6,515 bases of DNA. Source: Ekhidna sp. GTDB lineage: Bacteria > Bacteroidota > Bacteroidia > Cytophagales > Cyclobacteriaceae. Position numbers and translations under genes: made by a program. The notes under the pieces are model-generated. The model worked only from the letters and a program-made list of their open reading frames with translations. It was not told where the DNA came from and made no database searches. How positions within the stretch are numbered: position 1 is the first letter of the stretch; the number at the start of each line of letters is the position of its first letter. The stretch lies in the NCBI GenBank assembly GCA_013214445.1, contig JABSPG010000236.1, positions 1-6,515 on the forward strand. The letters run 5' to 3'. Below are positions 5,381 to 6,515 of the stretch, one piece after another.

Positions 5381-6515
5381 CTATTCACCATGTGCTGAAA
5401 TTTTTTCAGCGTGTGCAATGGCCATTTTAATTTCTCCCCAAGTGTAGCTGTCAGGTACCACAGCTTTGATTTCACCTGATTTATGAAGGCCTTCATCATA
5501 GCACTTAAGGAGATTTTTCAGACGGCTCGGTTTGACAAAGTCGGTTACCTCAAGCTTGCCTTCTCTAACAAAGCTGGCTAAGTGGCTTTCGATGGTTCCT
5601 ACTACCAATCCACGTTCGTCTGCGATTACTTTTACTGATTTTCCTTCCTTATACATCTCATAGCTAATATCTGCTGTTGAGGTTTTATCCTTGGATGCAG
5701 CTTGATTAACTGTGGAAATCTTTTTGTCCTTCTGCAATGCTTTCTTCGTGAGGGGTACTCCTTCGTTTATGTGCTGGACTAGTAGGTTGAGCTTGATGAT
5801 CTTTCTAAGCTGGCTACTGTATAGCTCTTTTACTTCTTGCAATTCAGTCCTGTAGGCTTTTGCCTGCGGCTGTGTCTTCAATAGTCGATACTGCTTCTGG
5901 ATGATATTTAGCAGTTCTGATAGCTTTTCCTCAAAATAGGCAGTGGCTTTTTCCATTCGCTGAGCCAAGGTGAATAGGTCTTGTTTCAGTAGAATCCCTT
6001 TGACTTGTCTAATGAAACCCTCGCCGACCTCCTTTAGTGGAAAGGTGTTATTAATAAGCTCATTTGTCCAAGGGAGATGCTTTTGCTTCAGTGATCGATT
6101 TTCATCTTTGTTGAATGTCTTTTTATGATCAACTAAGTCACGCAGCATTGGATCGAATAAAAAGGCTCTCTCAGTCATAGCAACTAGAAAATCAATCCGA
6201 TCACGATTATAGGCTTCTTCCAGTTCTTCTTTGTTTTCAAAACTACTGATGTAGTCTTTCAGGTGGTTGTCAATGCCAGGTGTTCTTTCTGGTAATGGAC
6301 TGGAAAGAACCAGTCCGTCAAGGGATGTAAGACGAGACAAGGCTACATATAGTTGACCAGGAGCAAACGTTCCTTCTAGATCAAGGATTGCCTTTTCAAA
6401 GGTCAGGCCCTGGCTCCCTGCGATAGCCTGCGCGACTTTACGGTAAGTCGCGGACACACCCGAAGCCAGTAATACACGTTTCGATTTTGACTTGCGATTT
6501 GCACGCACGGCCATG
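5381..6515 (-). CDS. PIF1/RecD-like DNA helicase, C-terminal part with helix-turn-helix extension (partial)
   Basis: The C-terminal 377 or so residues of a superfamily 1B helicase; the N-terminal ATPase part (Walker A and B) is beyond the right edge, so the ATG at 6514 is not taken as the real start. GSQGLTFEKAILDLE (33-47) and FAPGQLYVALSRLTSLDGL (50-68) match helicase motifs V and VI of PIF1/RecD proteins; R61 in ALSR is the expected arginine finger. A long charged helical region follows (about 90-260). The end resembles the helix-turn-helix extension found on some bacterial RecQ and PIF1 helicases (about 283-373, with GKSVKVIADERGLVVGTIESHL). Such proteins unwind DNA in repair and replication. 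The sequence before SQG does not fit the family (HKSQG expected, IAGSQG seen). The gene converges with the LuxR-type gene. Confidence 0.85.
   Translation of the reverse strand, partial: MAVRANRKSKSKRVLLASGVSATYRKVAQAIAGSQGLTFEKAILDLEGTFAPGQLYVALSRLTSLDGLVLSSPLPERTPGIDNHLKDYISSFENKEELEEAYNRDRIDFLVAMTERAFLFDPMLRDLVDHKKTFNKDENRSLKQKHLPWTNELINNTFPLKEVGEGFIRQVKGILLKQDLFTLAQRMEKATAYFEEKLSELLNIIQKQYRLLKTQPQAKAYRTELQEVKELYSSQLRKIIKLNLLVQHINEGVPLTKKALQKDKKISTVNQAASKDKTSTADISYEMYKEGKSVKVIADERGLVVGTIESHLASFVREGKLEVTDFVKPSRLKNLLKCYDEGLHKSGEIKAVVPDSYTWGEIKMAIAHAEKISAHGE
6416..6515. other. Segment of atypical composition at the window end
   Basis: The terminal bases, about 6421-6515, are about 54% GC by hand count with roughly a dozen CpG, against about 44% GC in the 120 or so bases before it. 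Read in the helicase frame they give MAVRANRKSKSKRVLLASG and a further stretch unlike the segment that normally precedes helicase motif V. The other two minus-strand frames hit stops nearby and do not restore the motif. A recombination junction, chimeric contig end or diverged family member are the alternatives. Confidence 0.35.
6431..6452. repeat. GC-rich 8-bp inverted repeat inside the helicase frame
   Basis: CGCGACTT (6431-6438) and AAGTCGCG (6445-6452) are perfect inverted arms around TACGGT. It lies within the ~100-base, CpG-rich end segment that also encodes non-helicase-like residues. It could be a protein-binding palindrome or part of a foreign sequence joined to the helicase gene. 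No U tract follows on either strand, so it is not a convincing terminator. Confidence 0.45.

Noticed and set aside
5394..5410. GCTGAAA-TTT-TTTCAGC hairpin as a bidirectional terminator between convergent genes.
   Set aside because: It lies inside the helicase coding end and no T tract follows on either strand; the symmetry may come from the codons.
1..6515. Defence island, mobile element or prophage hypothesis for the whole window.
   Set aside because: No transposase, integrase, nuclease, toxin pair or phage structural gene is visible; content is menaquinone synthesis, signalling and a helicase.

Overview
The window looks like chromosomal DNA of a Bacteroidota bacterium, probably a marine Cytophagales- or Flavobacteriia-type organism. 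The reasons are moderate to low GC, near absence of Shine-Dalgarno sequences, a TPR sensor kinase of the HisKA_2 type paired with a LytTR regulator, and a PIF1/RecD-like helicase carrying a C-terminal helix-turn-helix extension. This taxonomic call is inference from gene content.

Left part (1-1626): two minus-strand genes of menaquinone biosynthesis overlap by four bases. They are a DHNA-CoA thioesterase (menI-like) followed by the N-terminal part of an isochorismate synthase (menF/entC family), which runs off the left edge. Divergent from them, across only 28 bp, is a histidine-phosphatase gene that probably starts at TTG and ends in a recognisable intrinsic terminator.

Centre (1664-4824): a compact three-gene plus-strand operon encodes an unrecognised 212-residue soluble protein, an exported/membrane TPR sensor histidine kinase, and a REC-LytTR response regulator. 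All three reading frames overlap. A short promoter region with repeats spaced by two helical turns precedes the operon.

Right part (4825-5373): directly after the LytTR gene lie two perfect 15-bp direct repeats with a 21-bp period, whose core resembles a LytTR half-site pair. A 12-bp-arm AT-rich inverted repeat abuts the next start codon. That gene encodes a 74-residue protein that is essentially one LuxR/GerE DNA-binding domain. The simplest model is a cascade: the kinase phosphorylates the LytTR regulator, which binds the tandem repeats and controls the small LuxR-type regulator. An open but startless frame, possibly a frameshifted small gene, follows.

Right end (5381-6515): the C-terminal half of a PIF1/RecD-like helicase on the minus strand. 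The last ~100 bases have higher GC and many CpG, and do not encode the expected helicase motif, so they may be a recombination junction or a sequence or assembly artefact. I see no CRISPR, tRNA, rRNA, insertion sequence or clear phage genes. The most interesting element is the signalling cluster with its operator-like repeats.
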